Of a DNA stretch of 55,027 bases, positions 35,348 through 45,731 are shown in pieces (within the stretch, counting starts at the first letter, position 1; each line of letters starts with the position of its first letter). The DNA comes from Deltaproteobacteria bacterium. GTDB taxonomy: Bacteria > Desulfobacterota > Syntrophia > Syntrophales > Smithellaceae. Position numbers and translations under genes: made by a program. A model generated the notes under the pieces. That model was not told the DNA's origin, did not search any database, and saw only the letters and a program-made list of their open reading frames with translations. Where the stretch lies: assembly GCA_012729055.1 (NCBI GenBank), contig JAAYDW010000037.1:1-55027 (forward strand), read 5' to 3'.

Positions 35348-36226
35348 TCATCCTTTTGCCAACGCTTCCGTGCCGCCGACAATATCCATCAGTTCCGCCG
35401 TAATCGCCGCCTGTCTGGCCTTGTTCATTTTCAGGGTCAGGGTGCGGATCAGTTCCTCGCAGTTGCTGGTCGCGTTGTCCATGGCCGCCATACGCGCGCC
35501 GTTTTCGCCGGCCGATGTTTCCAGAAGCGCGCGGTACACAAGAACATGCACATACATCGGCAGCAGTTTCTGCAGCAAAACCTCATCCGAGGGTTCGTAG
35601 GAGTAATCCAGCCTTTTGTCCGATTCCATATCGGCATCCGGCTGCCCGATCGAAGGCAGGGGGAACAACCGGACAATCGAAGATCGCTGAACGGACACAT
35701 TAACAAACTGATTGTAAATCAGATAAAGCTCATCATATTCTTCTTTAATGAAGGGCGTAATCACTTCATCGGCAATGGAAACCGCCAGCGTCATATCGAA
35801 TTTGCTCAGACAGTCAACCTTCTGAGCAAGGATAGTCGCTTTTTTCCGGAAATGGTCCCTGCCCTTGCGGCCGACGTTGATCAGGGATACTTCCTTGCCT
35901 TCATTCGTTTTTTCCCGCAGGAATCTTTCAGTCGCCTTGATCAGATTGGTATTGAATCCACCGCAGAGTCCGCGGTCGGACGTCATGCAAATCACGCGAA
36001 TTTTTTTGGGATCGCGAACGGCCAAAAGCGGATGCGTCGAGGTGTCCACCCGAAGGGCCAGACTGTTGAGAACGTCCATGAATTTACCGGCATAGGGCCG
36101 GAAATTTTCCATTTTCAACTGCGCCGATTTAAATTTGGAAGCAGCCACCATGTTCATTGCCCGGGTGATCTGCTTCGTCTTTTGAACGGCGGTTACTTTT
36201 CTTTTGATATCTTTGAGCGAGGGCAC
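35348..36226 (-). CDS. atpG: F1 ATP synthase gamma subunit
   Basis: Central rotor shaft, 292 residues, with the conserved N-terminal helix (LKDIKRKVTAVQKTKQITRAMNMVAASK), the middle TSDRGLCGGFNTN and the C-terminal helix with MNKARQAAITAELMDIVGG. Lies between atpA and atpD in the standard order. Confidence 0.97.
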   Translation of the reverse strand: MPSLKDIKRKVTAVQKTKQITRAMNMVAASKFKSAQLKMENFRPYAGKFMDVLNSLALRVDTSTHPLLAVRDPKKIRVICMTSDRGLCGGFNTNLIKATERFLREKTNEGKEVSLINVGRKGRDHFRKKATILAQKVDCLSKFDMTLAVSIADEVITPFIKEEYDELYLIYNQFVNVSVQRSSIVRLFPLPSIGQPDADMESDKRLDYSYEPSDEVLLQKLLPMYVHVLVYRALLETSAGENGARMAAMDNATSNCEELIRTLTLKMNKARQAAITAELMDIVGGTEALAKG

Positions 36227-36301
36227 TGAAAACTCCTCTCAACAATAATTGGTTTTCAATTCAACTGCGACCCCTTTCGGGGGCCGCGCGTTGATTAAAA
36301 T

Positions 36302-37816
36302 CTATTCTGCCACGAAAACAGATTCGAAAGTCGTCAGCATATCTTTCATTTTCTTCTCCAGCTCGGGAGAAATGATCTGTTTTTCGTCTATTTCTTTTAA
36401 GATATCCGGATCTTTGCTTTTCACGTACGAAAGCAGCTGCTGTTCATAGATGAGCACCTTGTCCACATCGACTTTATCGATGAAGCCGCGGCTCCCGGCA
36501 AACAGAACCACAACTTCCTCGCCCAGGGACATCGGTTTGAACTGCGGCTGCTTCAGCAATTCGACCAGACGTACGCCGCGATCCAGCTGGGCCTGAGTGG
36601 ACTTGTCCAGATCGGATCCGAACTGGGCAAAAGCCGCCAGCTCGCGGTACTGGGCCAGATCGAGTTTCAGGGTGCCGGCGACCTGCTTCATCGCCTTTAC
36701 CTGGGCCGCGCCGCCGACGCGGGACACGGACAGACCGACATTGATGGCCGGACGGATGCCGGAGAAGAACAAGCTCGGCTCCAGATACACCTGGCCGTCG
36801 GTGATGGAAATAACGTTGGTTGGAATGTAGGCCGACACGTCGCCGGCCTGCGTTTCAATGATGGGGAGAGCCGTCAGCGATCCGCCGCCCAGTTCCTTGC
36901 TCACGCGGGCCGCGCGTTCGAGCAGGCGGGAGTGATTGTAGAAAATATCGCCGGGAAACGCTTCGCGTCCGGGAGGACGGCGCAGCAGAAGGGAAATCTG
37001 GCGATAGGCGACGGCCTGCTTGGACAGATCGTCATAAATAATCAACGCGTCCTGGCCGCGGTCACGGAAGTACTCGCCGATGCTGCAACCGGCGTACGCC
37101 GCAATGTACTGGAGGGTGGCGGGGTCGGAAGCGCAACCGGCAACCACGCAGGTGTACGACAACGCGTCATGCTGTTTGAGTCTTTCCACAACCTGGGCCA
37201 CGGTGGATTTTTTCTGACCGATGGCGACATAAATACATTTGATGCCCGTATCCTTCTGGCGGATGATCGCATCCACGCAGATGGCCGTTTTACCGATCTG
37301 GCGGTCGCCGATGACCAGTTCGCGCTGTCCGCGTCCGATCGGCGTCATGGCGTCGATGGCTTTGAGGCCGGTGTACATGGGCTGGTTGACCGGCTGGCGC
37401 TGAATCACGCCGGGAGCGACCATTTCAATACGACGAAATTCGTTCGTCTCGATGGGTCCCTTGCCGTCCAGGGGAGCGCCCGTGGCATCGATAACGCGTC
37501 CCAAGAGGCCTTCGCCGACAGGCACCTGAGCAATCTTTCCCGTCCTTTTGACGATATCCCCTTCTTTAATGTGGGTTACTTCTCCCAGAATCGCGACACC
37601 GACGTTGTCCGCTTCGAGATTGAGAACCATGCCCAGAATACCGCCGGGGAACTCAAGAAGTTCCATGGCCATCGCGTTCTGAACGCCGTAAACGCGCGCA
37701 ATCCCGTCGCCGACGGACAAGACAGTTCCCGTTTCGCTTATATCAAGCTTTTTCTCATAGCTTTTAATTTGCTCAGAAATAATTTGACTGATTTCTTCCG
37801 CCTTGATTGTTTCCAT
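36302..37816 (-). CDS. atpA: F1 ATP synthase alpha subunit
   Basis: Non-catalytic nucleotide-binding subunit, 504 residues, with [16 protein letters not shown] (Walker A), the [24 protein letters not shown] segment and the [27 protein letters not shown] stretch. Follows atpH by 3 bp. Confidence 0.98.
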   Translation of the reverse strand: METIKAEEISQIISEQIKSYEKKLDISETGTVLSVGDGIARVYGVQNAMAMELLEFPGGILGMVLNLEADNVGVAILGEVTHIKEGDIVKRTGKIAQVPVGEGLLGRVIDATGAPLDGKGPIETNEFRRIEMVAPGVIQRQPVNQPMYTGLKAIDAMTPIGRGQRELVIGDRQIGKTAICVDAIIRQKDTGIKCIYVAIGQKKSTVAQVVERLKQHDALSYTCVVAGCASDPATLQYIAAYAGCSIGEYFRDRGQDALIIYDDLSKQAVAYRQISLLLRRPPGREAFPGDIFYNHSRLLERAARVSKELGGGSLTALPIIETQAGDVSAYIPTNVISITDGQVYLEPSLFFSGIRPAINVGLSVSRVGGAAQVKAMKQVAGTLKLDLAQYRELAAFAQFGSDLDKSTQAQLDRGVRLVELLKQPQFKPMSLGEEVVVLFAGSRGFIDKVDVDKVLIYEQQLLSYVKSKDPDILKEIDEKQIISPELEKKMKDMLTTFESVFVAE

Positions 37817-37819
37817 GCC

Positions 37820-38362
37820 TTATCTTGCCTCCCCTAAGAGATTCCTCATATTGTTCAACTGGTTCTTGATGCTGCCGTCGTAGAGCGTATCACCAACACC
37901 AATCACTATGCCACCCAAAAGGCTCTGATCGTCTTCCAAAGTAACTTCGACGTCGCGGCCCGTCATTTTTTTCAAACCGGCCAGCATGTGAGCCTGTATC
38001 TCGCCCGACAGAGGAAATGCCGTCTTCACCGTGACCCGGACCTTCTTGAGCGTTTCATCCATCAACTGCCGGTAGCAGGTTTCGATATCCGGAAGCACGT
38101 CGATGCGTTTCTTGTCGACCAGCAACTTCAGGAAATTGATCGTCATGGGGGAAAGAGACAGCTTTCCGATGATCTGTTCCAGAATCTTCTTCTTGCTGTC
38201 CTGCTCAAAAATCGGGTTGGCCAAAAAATCTTTCAGATCCTTGTTGCCGTCAATAATGGAAGAAAACTGCCTCAGTTCGGCATAGTACCGTTCCAGTTTT
38301 TTTTCTTCCTCGGCAATTTCAAAAAATGCCCGCGCGTAGCGTTTGGAAATATTGCTGATCAA
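37820..38362 (-). CDS. atpH: F1 ATP synthase delta subunit
   Basis: Stator subunit linking F1 to the b subunits; 180 residues with the ISKRYARAFFEIAEEE opening and the DQSLLGGIVIGVGDTLYDGSIKNQLNNM C-terminal motif. Its start overlaps the atpF stop by 4 bp. Confidence 0.96.
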   Translation of the reverse strand: MISNISKRYARAFFEIAEEEKKLERYYAELRQFSSIIDGNKDLKDFLANPIFEQDSKKKILEQIIGKLSLSPMTINFLKLLVDKKRIDVLPDIETCYRQLMDETLKKVRVTVKTAFPLSGEIQAHMLAGLKKMTGRDVEVTLEDDQSLLGGIVIGVGDTLYDGSIKNQLNNMRNLLGEAR

Positions 38363-38955
38363 TGTTTATTCACCACCTTATCCAGATATTCCCGGACCAT
38401 GGTCTCATGGTCCGAAGCGGTAATATTTCTTTTTAAGATCTCTTCCGCCATCTGCACAGAGAGGGCCACGGCTTCGCTGCGCAACTGACCGGAGGCTTTG
38501 TTCAATTCCTGCTCAATGCGCGCCTGAGCGTCTTCTTTCATTTTTTCGGCGACCTTCTTGGCGTCGGCGATGATTTTTTCCTTTTCGGCAACGCCCTGCG
38601 CCTTGATCATTTCAAAGATGCCGTCAATCTCCTGGGAAGCCTTGTCGATTTTCTCGGCATACTCCCGGTACTGCTTTTCCGCCTCGGTCTTCTGCACGGC
38701 GGCCGTTTCCAGCGACTCCTTGATTTCCTGGCGCCGGCCGGAAAAAAATCCCTTGATTTTGGGAGCGAGCATCCAGAACAGAAACCCGATGATGATTGCC
38801 GCGTTGAGGGCTTTCCAGGCGAAGTCTTTCCACTGTGAGGCGGAAGCGCCGTGACCTTCCCCGCCGCCGGAAGCGTAAACCAGGCTGGCGAAGCAAAGAA
38901 CCATCAGAAGGGAAAAAGGGAGGGAAAAATAAATCGACCGGCTGATGACTTTCAT
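38359..38955 (-). CDS. atpF: F0 ATP synthase b subunit
   Basis: Peripheral stalk subunit, 198 residues. An N-terminal signal-like hydrophobic stretch ending near VYASGGG precedes the actual membrane helix (ALNAAIIIGFLFWMLAPKI), followed by a long charged coiled coil. The extra leader makes this b longer than the enterobacterial form. It overlaps the preceding b' gene by 4 bp. Confidence 0.92.
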   Translation of the reverse strand: MKVISRSIYFSLPFSLLMVLCFASLVYASGGGEGHGASASQWKDFAWKALNAAIIIGFLFWMLAPKIKGFFSGRRQEIKESLETAAVQKTEAEKQYREYAEKIDKASQEIDGIFEMIKAQGVAEKEKIIADAKKVAEKMKEDAQARIEQELNKASGQLRSEAVALSVQMAEEILKRNITASDHETMVREYLDKVVNKH

Positions 38956-39386
38956 TGGATGCTCCTTCCCAGAACCTTTTCAGCAATCTCGAGCGAGAGC
39001 TTCCGGGATTGACCCTCCAGAATTTGCCGCGCGCCCTGCATTTCTTTGTCCATTTTCTTTTGAAAATCCTGGGTCATCAAAGGAATTTCGCCGCGGACGG
39101 CGTCCACGATGTCTTTGGCCTGCTTGGCGCCCTCGCCGATGATTTCCTTCTTCAGATCCGAGGCTTTCGTCTTGGCATTGCTGAGTTTTTCATCATATTC
39201 AGCGGCTTTTTTATCCACAGACTCCTTGAAGAGCTTGATTTCGTTTTCCAGCTCGTCGAGTTGTTTTTTCCGGCGTTCTATGATGGATAAGATTGGTTTG
39301 TAAAGAAGGTAATTGAGGATAAAAATTAAGGCTATGAAAGTAGCCATCTGAACTAAAAGCGTATAATCGGGAATTACGGTAACCAC
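38952..39386 (-). CDS. atpF': F0 ATP synthase b' subunit
   Basis: Second, shorter b-type stalk subunit, 144 residues: one N-terminal membrane helix (MATFIALIFILNYLLYKPI) then coiled coil rich in Lys and Glu. It is the first gene of the operon. The paired b/b' arrangement is that of photosynthetic bacteria and many Desulfobacterota. No atpB (a) or atpE (c) gene is in this operon, so those are encoded elsewhere. Confidence 0.92.
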   Translation of the reverse strand: MVTVIPDYTLLVQMATFIALIFILNYLLYKPILSIIERRKKQLDELENEIKLFKESVDKKAAEYDEKLSNAKTKASDLKKEIIGEGAKQAKDIVDAVRGEIPLMTQDFQKKMDKEMQGARQILEGQSRKLSLEIAEKVLGRSIQ

Positions 39387-39569
39387 AACTAACCTCGTAG
39401 ATTTTTTTTCAGACCCTTCGGCTGCTTAAAACCCCCCAGTCACGAAAGGCGATTTTAATTTTTACCTACATGTCAAACAGCGTGATCACTGGCAGTGATT
39501 TGTTACAGAAACGAAAAGTTCAATAACCGGGCTTGAGGCAGAACCAAGCCACACCGCGAGGACGCGGGT

Positions 39570-39598
39570 TACTAATCATACCCTTTTATGGATGTCAA
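39570..39598 (-). promoter_or_regulatory. Possible promoter of the ATP synthase operon
   Basis: Minus-strand TTGACA (perfect -35) with TTAGTA 17 bp away (3 of 6 at -10), about 185 bp upstream of the b' start. The rest of the 285-bp gap to the bactofilin gene shows nothing else I can support. Confidence 0.45.
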
Positions 39599-39671
39599 GC
39601 TTTTTTGTGACCGGCGGTCTAGATTTCATCGGTCCGCGTTTAGGGCAATTGAAATAAGTGCTTGAAAGGAC

Positions 39672-40049
39672 TTAATCCACCGCTGCAATAATATTTTTTT
39701 GTTCTTTCACATTGCGCATGCGCGATCGGCCTTCGAAAACGGCCCCCTCTTCCATGATGAACACCGGCGTCTGCACATCGCCCAGTAATACGCCGGTGGA
39801 ATGAATGTTGATTTTTTCTTGAACTTCAACGTTGCCCTGCACTTCGCCGCCGATGTAAAGGCTGTGCACCGCAATATTCGCTTTGACCATCGCGCCCTGC
39901 CCCACATCCACAGAGCCCTGGCCGAAAATCTCCCCTTCAAAATCACCGTCGATGCGCACATTGCCTTTGAAAATCAATTTGCCGATGAACTCAGCGCCTT
40001 TGCCCAGAACCGCTTTCGTATCTTCAACATGTTTCTTTTTTTCCCACAT
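39672..40049 (-). CDS. Bactofilin
   Basis: A cytoskeletal polymer-forming protein of 125 residues made of short beta-helix repeats (GKLIFKGNVRIDGDFEGEIF, GQGAMVKANIAVHSLYIGGEV and so on). It begins at ATG 40049 (MWEKKKH), which has AAGGAG at good spacing; the earlier in-frame ATG is not needed. It follows rodA, so it probably belongs to the cell-shape unit. Confidence 0.9.
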   Translation of the reverse strand: MWEKKKHVEDTKAVLGKGAEFIGKLIFKGNVRIDGDFEGEIFGQGSVDVGQGAMVKANIAVHSLYIGGEVQGNVEVQEKINIHSTGVLLGDVQTPVFIMEEGAVFEGRSRMRNVKEQKNIIAAVD

Positions 40050-40086
40050 CGTCGTCTCCTTCCGTTGTGACCGTTTCAACAGAGCC

Positions 40087-41202
40087 TCACCGCTGCAGAA
40101 TAAATCTCCGCACGCTCACATTCATCAACAGTCCGATCGCCCCCAGCAGCGTGACGATCGCCGACCCCCCGTAACTCATAAACGGCAGCGGAATGCCGAC
40201 CACCGGGAGCAGTCCCAACACCATTCCCATGTTGATCACCACCTGCCAGGCGATGAGGGCGGTGATGCCGAACGCGAGTATCGTGCCCAATAAATCTTTC
40301 GAATGCAAGGCAATTTTTAGCCCCCACACAATCAGCGAAATGAACATCACCAGCAGAATCAGACCGCCCACAAACCCCCATTCCTCGGCAAAGACGGAAA
40401 AAACGAAATCCGTTTGCTGTTCGGGCAAATACTTCAACTGCGTCTGCGATCCCTGCAGGAATCCCTTTCCCAGAAAGCCCCCGGAGCCGATGGCAATCAT
40501 GGACTGGATGATGTGATAGCCGGTGCCGAGCGGATCGTTTTCCGGCGAAAGAAATGTCAGCAGCCGGTCTTTCTGGTAATCCTTGAGAAAATGCCAGGCC
40601 ACGGGCATGGCGGCCAGAACGCTGGTGAGCGCAATCAGGATGGACTTGCCGTTCATCCCGATAAAAAGCACGATGGAAGCGGAAACAATAACCAGGACAA
40701 GCGACGTGCCCAGATCCGGCTGCTTGAGAATCAGGACGAAGGGGATGAGCACAATCAGACAGGGAATGAACAACTCCCGCAGCAGATAAGGCTCGTGGGA
40801 TTTATGATCGTCGAAATAGCGGGCAAGCGCGATGATCACCGTCACCTTCATCAGTTCCGACGGCTGAAACAGGAAAACCCCGAAAGAGATCCAGCGCTGC
40901 GCGCCGTTGGCCGTGTGGCCGAACAATGCCACAAAAACAAGCGAGGCGATGGACAGGCCGTAAATCACATAGGCCGCCTGACTGATGGCGCGGTAATCGA
41001 TCAGAAAAGCAAGTCCCATGAAAGCCAGGCCCAGGAAAATCCACTGCAGCTGTTTGATGTAAAGCGGCGACTGATTGTCGGCCAGACTGAAGCCTGTGGA
41101 ATAAATATTCACAACGCCGATGGCGCAGACCGCCATCACCAGGGCCAACAGCGTCCAGTCGAAATTTTGAAATATGCGACGGTCGTATTTGAAAAATATC
41201 AT
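40087..41202 (-). CDS. rodA: Rod-shape peptidoglycan glycosyltransferase RodA
   Basis: SEDS-family membrane polymerase, 371 residues with about ten hydrophobic segments. Family stretches include FQPSELMKVTVIIALARYF, LKQPDLGTSLVLVIVS and GLLPVVGIPLPFMSYGGSAIVTLLGAIGL. Works with the PBP2 encoded just upstream (18-bp gap). Confidence 0.96.
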   Translation of the reverse strand: MIFFKYDRRIFQNFDWTLLALVMAVCAIGVVNIYSTGFSLADNQSPLYIKQLQWIFLGLAFMGLAFLIDYRAISQAAYVIYGLSIASLVFVALFGHTANGAQRWISFGVFLFQPSELMKVTVIIALARYFDDHKSHEPYLLRELFIPCLIVLIPFVLILKQPDLGTSLVLVIVSASIVLFIGMNGKSILIALTSVLAAMPVAWHFLKDYQKDRLLTFLSPENDPLGTGYHIIQSMIAIGSGGFLGKGFLQGSQTQLKYLPEQQTDFVFSVFAEEWGFVGGLILLVMFISLIVWGLKIALHSKDLLGTILAFGITALIAWQVVINMGMVLGLLPVVGIPLPFMSYGGSAIVTLLGAIGLLMNVSVRRFILQR

Positions 41203-41220
41203 CTGGTCTTTCGATCCCCC

Positions 41221-43146
41221 CTAATGTGTTGGAAGAACTCCTTGTCCGCCCGGCCCGGCGTTTTCCTCCGCGGCGGTCTGCGTCAGGCGGACCGCCGCGG
41301 GATTGATCTTTTCCTTCTTCTTTCCTTCGAAATACGCGTCGAGAATTTTGCGTGCGATCGGCGCGGCAACCGCTCCGCCGCCGCCGGCGTTTTCCGCGAC
41401 GACGGCGACTGCGATCTCCGGATTTTTCAGCGGGGCGTAACAGACAAACAGGGCGTGGTCCTTGTGAAATGCCGCTATTTTCATCGCACGGCGCGCCTGT
41501 TCGTTTTGCGGCAGTCCGATGACCTGCGACGTGCCGGTCTTGCCGCAGACATCCGCTCCCGGCAGGCGTGCGGCGGCGCCGGTCCCCCCCGGCTCGTTGA
41601 CAACCCCCCAGAGAGCGCGGTTGAGCGCCTCCATCGTTTTGGGATTGAATTTCAATTCTCCGGTTTTTTCCGGAAACCACTGTTTGACGACCGTCCCGTC
41701 AGGCCATTCGATGCGCAAAACAAGATGGGGCCGCCAGCGGTTGCCGCCGTTGGCCATCGCGCTGTACGCTTGGGCGAGCTGCAGCGGCGTCGTCAGATTG
41801 AACCCCTGGCCGATGGATATCGAGATCGTTTCGCCCGGCTGCCAGGGTTCCTTCATGCGCGCGAGTTTCCACTCCTTGGTGGGCACCAGGCCTTTGCGTT
41901 CATGCGCCAGTTCAATGCCGGTGACGTCGCCCAGACCGAACCGTTTGGCGTAGCGCGCGATCCTGTCCACGCCGAGCATCTTCCCGACCGTGTAAAAATA
42001 CACGTCGCAGGACCCCACCAGCGCCTGGTGCAGATTCACTGAACCGTGGCCGTGTTTTTTCCAGCAGCGGTAGGACCGGTTTCCGAGCTCGAAAGAGCCG
42101 CTGCAGTGGATTCGGGTCTGCGGCGTGATCACGCCTTCTTCCAGGGCCGCCGCCGCCACAATGAGCTTGTAGGTGGATCCCGGCGGGTACTGGCCGGAAA
42201 TGGCCCGATTGGAAAGCGGATTGAGCGGGTTTTTTTGCAGCTTGACCCATTCCTCCCGGCTGATGCCGGCATTGAACAGGTTGGGATCGAAGGAGGGCAG
42301 ACTGACCATGGCCAGGATCGATCCGTCGCGCGGGTCCATGGCGACGGCCGCTCCGGCTTTGTCTGCAAAGGCCTCCCAGGCCGCCCGCTGCAGATCGGCA
42401 TCGATCGTCAGAACGACATTCGCTCCGGAAACGGGGTCGATTCTCCCCAGGTTCTTGATCACCTTGCCGAAGGCGTTCACTTCCACCAGCTCGTTGCCGC
42501 GTCGCCCCCGGATGTAAGGATCCAGCATCTTCTCGATACCGTGCTTGCCCGTGATGTCCCCGGACGAATATCCCTCTTCCGTCTTTTCCAGCTCCTCTTT
42601 GCTGACTTCGCCCGTGTAACCGATAATAGGGGCAAAAACCTCACCATCCACATACAGGCGAACCGGCGTAACGTCGATATACACCCCCGGCAGATCCAGC
42701 GCGTTGGTTTCCACCAGGGCCACTTTCTCCATGCTGATATTCTTTTCCAGCCGGACAGGCAGATAGGATTTGACCGTCCGGGGCAGGGGCAGATCGGTGG
42801 AGTAGTCCAGCGCCCGGGTTTTGTAAATATCTCTGATCTTCTGCACCACCCCTTCGGGATTAAGGCCCTTGGTGGGCATGTACAGAACATCGTACGAAGG
42901 ACGGTTATCCACCATGACCCGGCAGCGGCGGTCCATCACGAGCCCCCGCAGCGGCTGGATTTTGCGGAAACGGATAGCGTTGTTTTCCGAACGCTGCCGG
43001 AGCTCATCGCCCTTGATCACCTGAAGATACCACAGGCGGATCATCAGCAGAGACAGGACCACGCAGGCCAGGACAATGACGAACTTAAGCTTCCGGCGAA
43101 ATTCGGAAGGCTCCGGCCCGTTGTGAAGACTGCATTGTTTCTCCAT
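41221..43146 (-). CDS. mrdA: Penicillin-binding protein 2 (peptidoglycan transpeptidase)
   Basis: Elongation-specific transpeptidase, 641 residues: one N-terminal membrane anchor (KFVIVLACVVLSLLMIRLW), a dimerisation/pedestal region with ENNAIRFRKIQPLRGLVMDR, and the transpeptidase domain with SxxK as STYK (PPGSTYKL), SCD as the SxN-type motif (GSCDVYFY) and KTG (GKTGTSQV). The first 62 bp overlap mreD and no later start keeps the anchor, so the overlap looks real. Confidence 0.96.
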   Translation of the reverse strand: MEKQCSLHNGPEPSEFRRKLKFVIVLACVVLSLLMIRLWYLQVIKGDELRQRSENNAIRFRKIQPLRGLVMDRRCRVMVDNRPSYDVLYMPTKGLNPEGVVQKIRDIYKTRALDYSTDLPLPRTVKSYLPVRLEKNISMEKVALVETNALDLPGVYIDVTPVRLYVDGEVFAPIIGYTGEVSKEELEKTEEGYSSGDITGKHGIEKMLDPYIRGRRGNELVEVNAFGKVIKNLGRIDPVSGANVVLTIDADLQRAAWEAFADKAGAAVAMDPRDGSILAMVSLPSFDPNLFNAGISREEWVKLQKNPLNPLSNRAISGQYPPGSTYKLIVAAAALEEGVITPQTRIHCSGSFELGNRSYRCWKKHGHGSVNLHQALVGSCDVYFYTVGKMLGVDRIARYAKRFGLGDVTGIELAHERKGLVPTKEWKLARMKEPWQPGETISISIGQGFNLTTPLQLAQAYSAMANGGNRWRPHLVLRIEWPDGTVVKQWFPEKTGELKFNPKTMEALNRALWGVVNEPGGTGAAARLPGADVCGKTGTSQVIGLPQNEQARRAMKIAAFHKDHALFVCYAPLKNPEIAVAVVAENAGGGGAVAAPIARKILDAYFEGKKKEKINPAAVRLTQTAAEENAGPGGQGVLPTH

Positions 43147-43624
43147 ACATCAACCCTTCTACTCTGCGCATCGCATAAAAAAAGCCGACGGATAAAATAC
43201 TGATCAGCAGCGCCTGCGGTATGAAAACAAACAGCAAATCATCCAACAGGTCAATTTCAAACGCAAAGCGATAGAGAAAAACCAGCGCCAGGGACTCGAG
43301 CAACGAGCACACCAGGGCAAAACCGGCGACGAGATAAAGCTTCTCCGAAACAATGCGAAACGAAACAAAAAAAGCAAGCAGGTCCGCCAACAGATAAAGA
43401 AAGGCGAACAGGCCCAGCGGCGCGCCGGCCACGCTGTCAAAGACCAGTCCCAGAACGAACGCGGCAATCATGCCTTTGACCAGATCCAGATGAAATCCCG
43501 CGTAGATGACGACCACCAGCGAGAGCTCCAGCGTCAGCCAGCCGTTGAACAGGACATCGGCGAGCGTAGTCTGAAAGACCACCAGCAGGACGGCCGCAAA
43601 AGGCAACAGGACGTAAAAAATCAT
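43085..43624 (-). CDS. mreD: Rod shape-determining protein MreD
   Basis: Small membrane protein of 179 residues with about five hydrophobic segments, including the typical IYAGFHLDLVKGMIAAFVLG. Starts 4 bp inside the mreC end (ATGA) and overlaps the mrdA start. Confidence 0.9.
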   Translation of the reverse strand: MIFYVLLPFAAVLLVVFQTTLADVLFNGWLTLELSLVVVIYAGFHLDLVKGMIAAFVLGLVFDSVAGAPLGLFAFLYLLADLLAFFVSFRIVSEKLYLVAGFALVCSLLESLALVFLYRFAFEIDLLDDLLFVFIPQALLISILSVGFFYAMRRVEGLMYGETMQSSQRAGAFRISPEA

Positions 43625-44466
43625 TTTCCCTTTTTCTTTCCTTCAGGGGCGTCCGGCAAGGCGGCGGTAAGCACCAAAACCTCTTCCAGGGCGGAGAAAT
43701 CGGCGAACGGAACCAGCCGGATCTGCCGAAACAATCCGCCTCCCATGGAATCCACCGCGCTGATCCTCCCGACGAGCAGACCCTTCGGAAAAAGATTGCT
43801 CAATCCGGAAGTCACCACCACGTCGCCGGCTTTGACGTCCTGAATTTTGGAAATATACTTGACCACGCAGCCCCGGGACCCCGCGCCCCGGGCAATTCCC
43901 TGTACCCGCGTGCGCTGGATCAGCACATCCACATTGGAATTTTCATCGATCAGCAGGAGCACCTTCGCGCTGTGCCACGAGACGTCCGTCAACCGGCCGA
44001 TGAGACCGGGCGGCGCCAAAACCGGCATGCCGGGCTTCAAACCGTGGGCTTGGCCTTTGTCGATCCAGAGGGTTTTGGAGAGGGCCGCCTGCTCTTTGCC
44101 GATCACCCGGGCGGCCTGAAAGGTATGCGGATAGTTGTTCCGAACGGAGAGAAGCGCTTTCAACCGCTCGGCCTCCAGGTACCCCTCCCGGTAAAGAATC
44201 AGCTGGGCCTCCAGTTCGCCGATGCGCTGTTTCAGCTTGCGGTTGTTCTCCTCCAGCCCGACCAGATGAATGTAGCGCATCCAGGCGCCCTTGACACTGC
44301 CGATGGCCGCGTTAAAAAATTTCTGGACGGGCGCCGCCGCTTCGAGAACCAGCGTTTTGACGATACCCGTTCCGGAATCGTACTTCAGGTTGTACGAAAG
44401 CAGGATTATGGCGCCGACGATCACGACGCCGATAAAGATGACGGTTCGATAATTTTTGAAAAACAT
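43621..44466 (-). CDS. mreC: Cell shape-determining protein MreC
   Basis: A 281-residue periplasmic scaffold with one N-terminal membrane helix (YRTVIFIGVVIVGAIILLSY), a short coiled coil (EENNRKLKQRIGELEAQLILY), and the beta domain with DKGQAHGLKPGMPV and GDVVVTSGLSNLFPKGLLVGRI, the family signature. Confidence 0.95.
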   Translation of the reverse strand: MFFKNYRTVIFIGVVIVGAIILLSYNLKYDSGTGIVKTLVLEAAAPVQKFFNAAIGSVKGAWMRYIHLVGLEENNRKLKQRIGELEAQLILYREGYLEAERLKALLSVRNNYPHTFQAARVIGKEQAALSKTLWIDKGQAHGLKPGMPVLAPPGLIGRLTDVSWHSAKVLLLIDENSNVDVLIQRTRVQGIARGAGSRGCVVKYISKIQDVKAGDVVVTSGLSNLFPKGLLVGRISAVDSMGGGLFRQIRLVPFADFSALEEVLVLTAALPDAPEGKKKGK

Positions 44467-44514
44467 GCCCTACCTGACAGCTTCCGCCAACACAAATCCG
44501 CTGATCCGCCCACA

Positions 44515-45576
<1,062 letters not shown>

Positions 45577-45602
45577 CTATCGTATTTATATATAGTTTTG
45601 GG

Positions 45603-45631
45603 TCTATATCGTATTTCGCCGGCCTAAGCAA
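45603..45631 (-). promoter_or_regulatory. Possible promoter of the mre operon
   Basis: Minus-strand TTGCTT, 17-bp spacer, TATAGA, about 50 bp upstream of the mreB start. Weak at -35 but well placed. Confidence 0.4.
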
Positions 45632-45731
45632 CGCATTTTTAAAATGTATTTGCAATTTGCCCATGACTGTAATACTAACGCCCCAGACATGGAAATAATA
45701 CGAAATTTTATATTCTCATTGAGGTGATGAT

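Noticed and set aside
39567-39586. TATGAT as the -10 partner of the TTGACA upstream of the ATP synthase operon
   Set aside because: Only 12 bp separates the two hexamers, too short; TTAGTA at 17 bp is listed instead with modest confidence.
40414-42042. Plus-strand open frame of 542 codons over rodA and mrdA
   Set aside because: Shadow of two conserved genes on the other strand.
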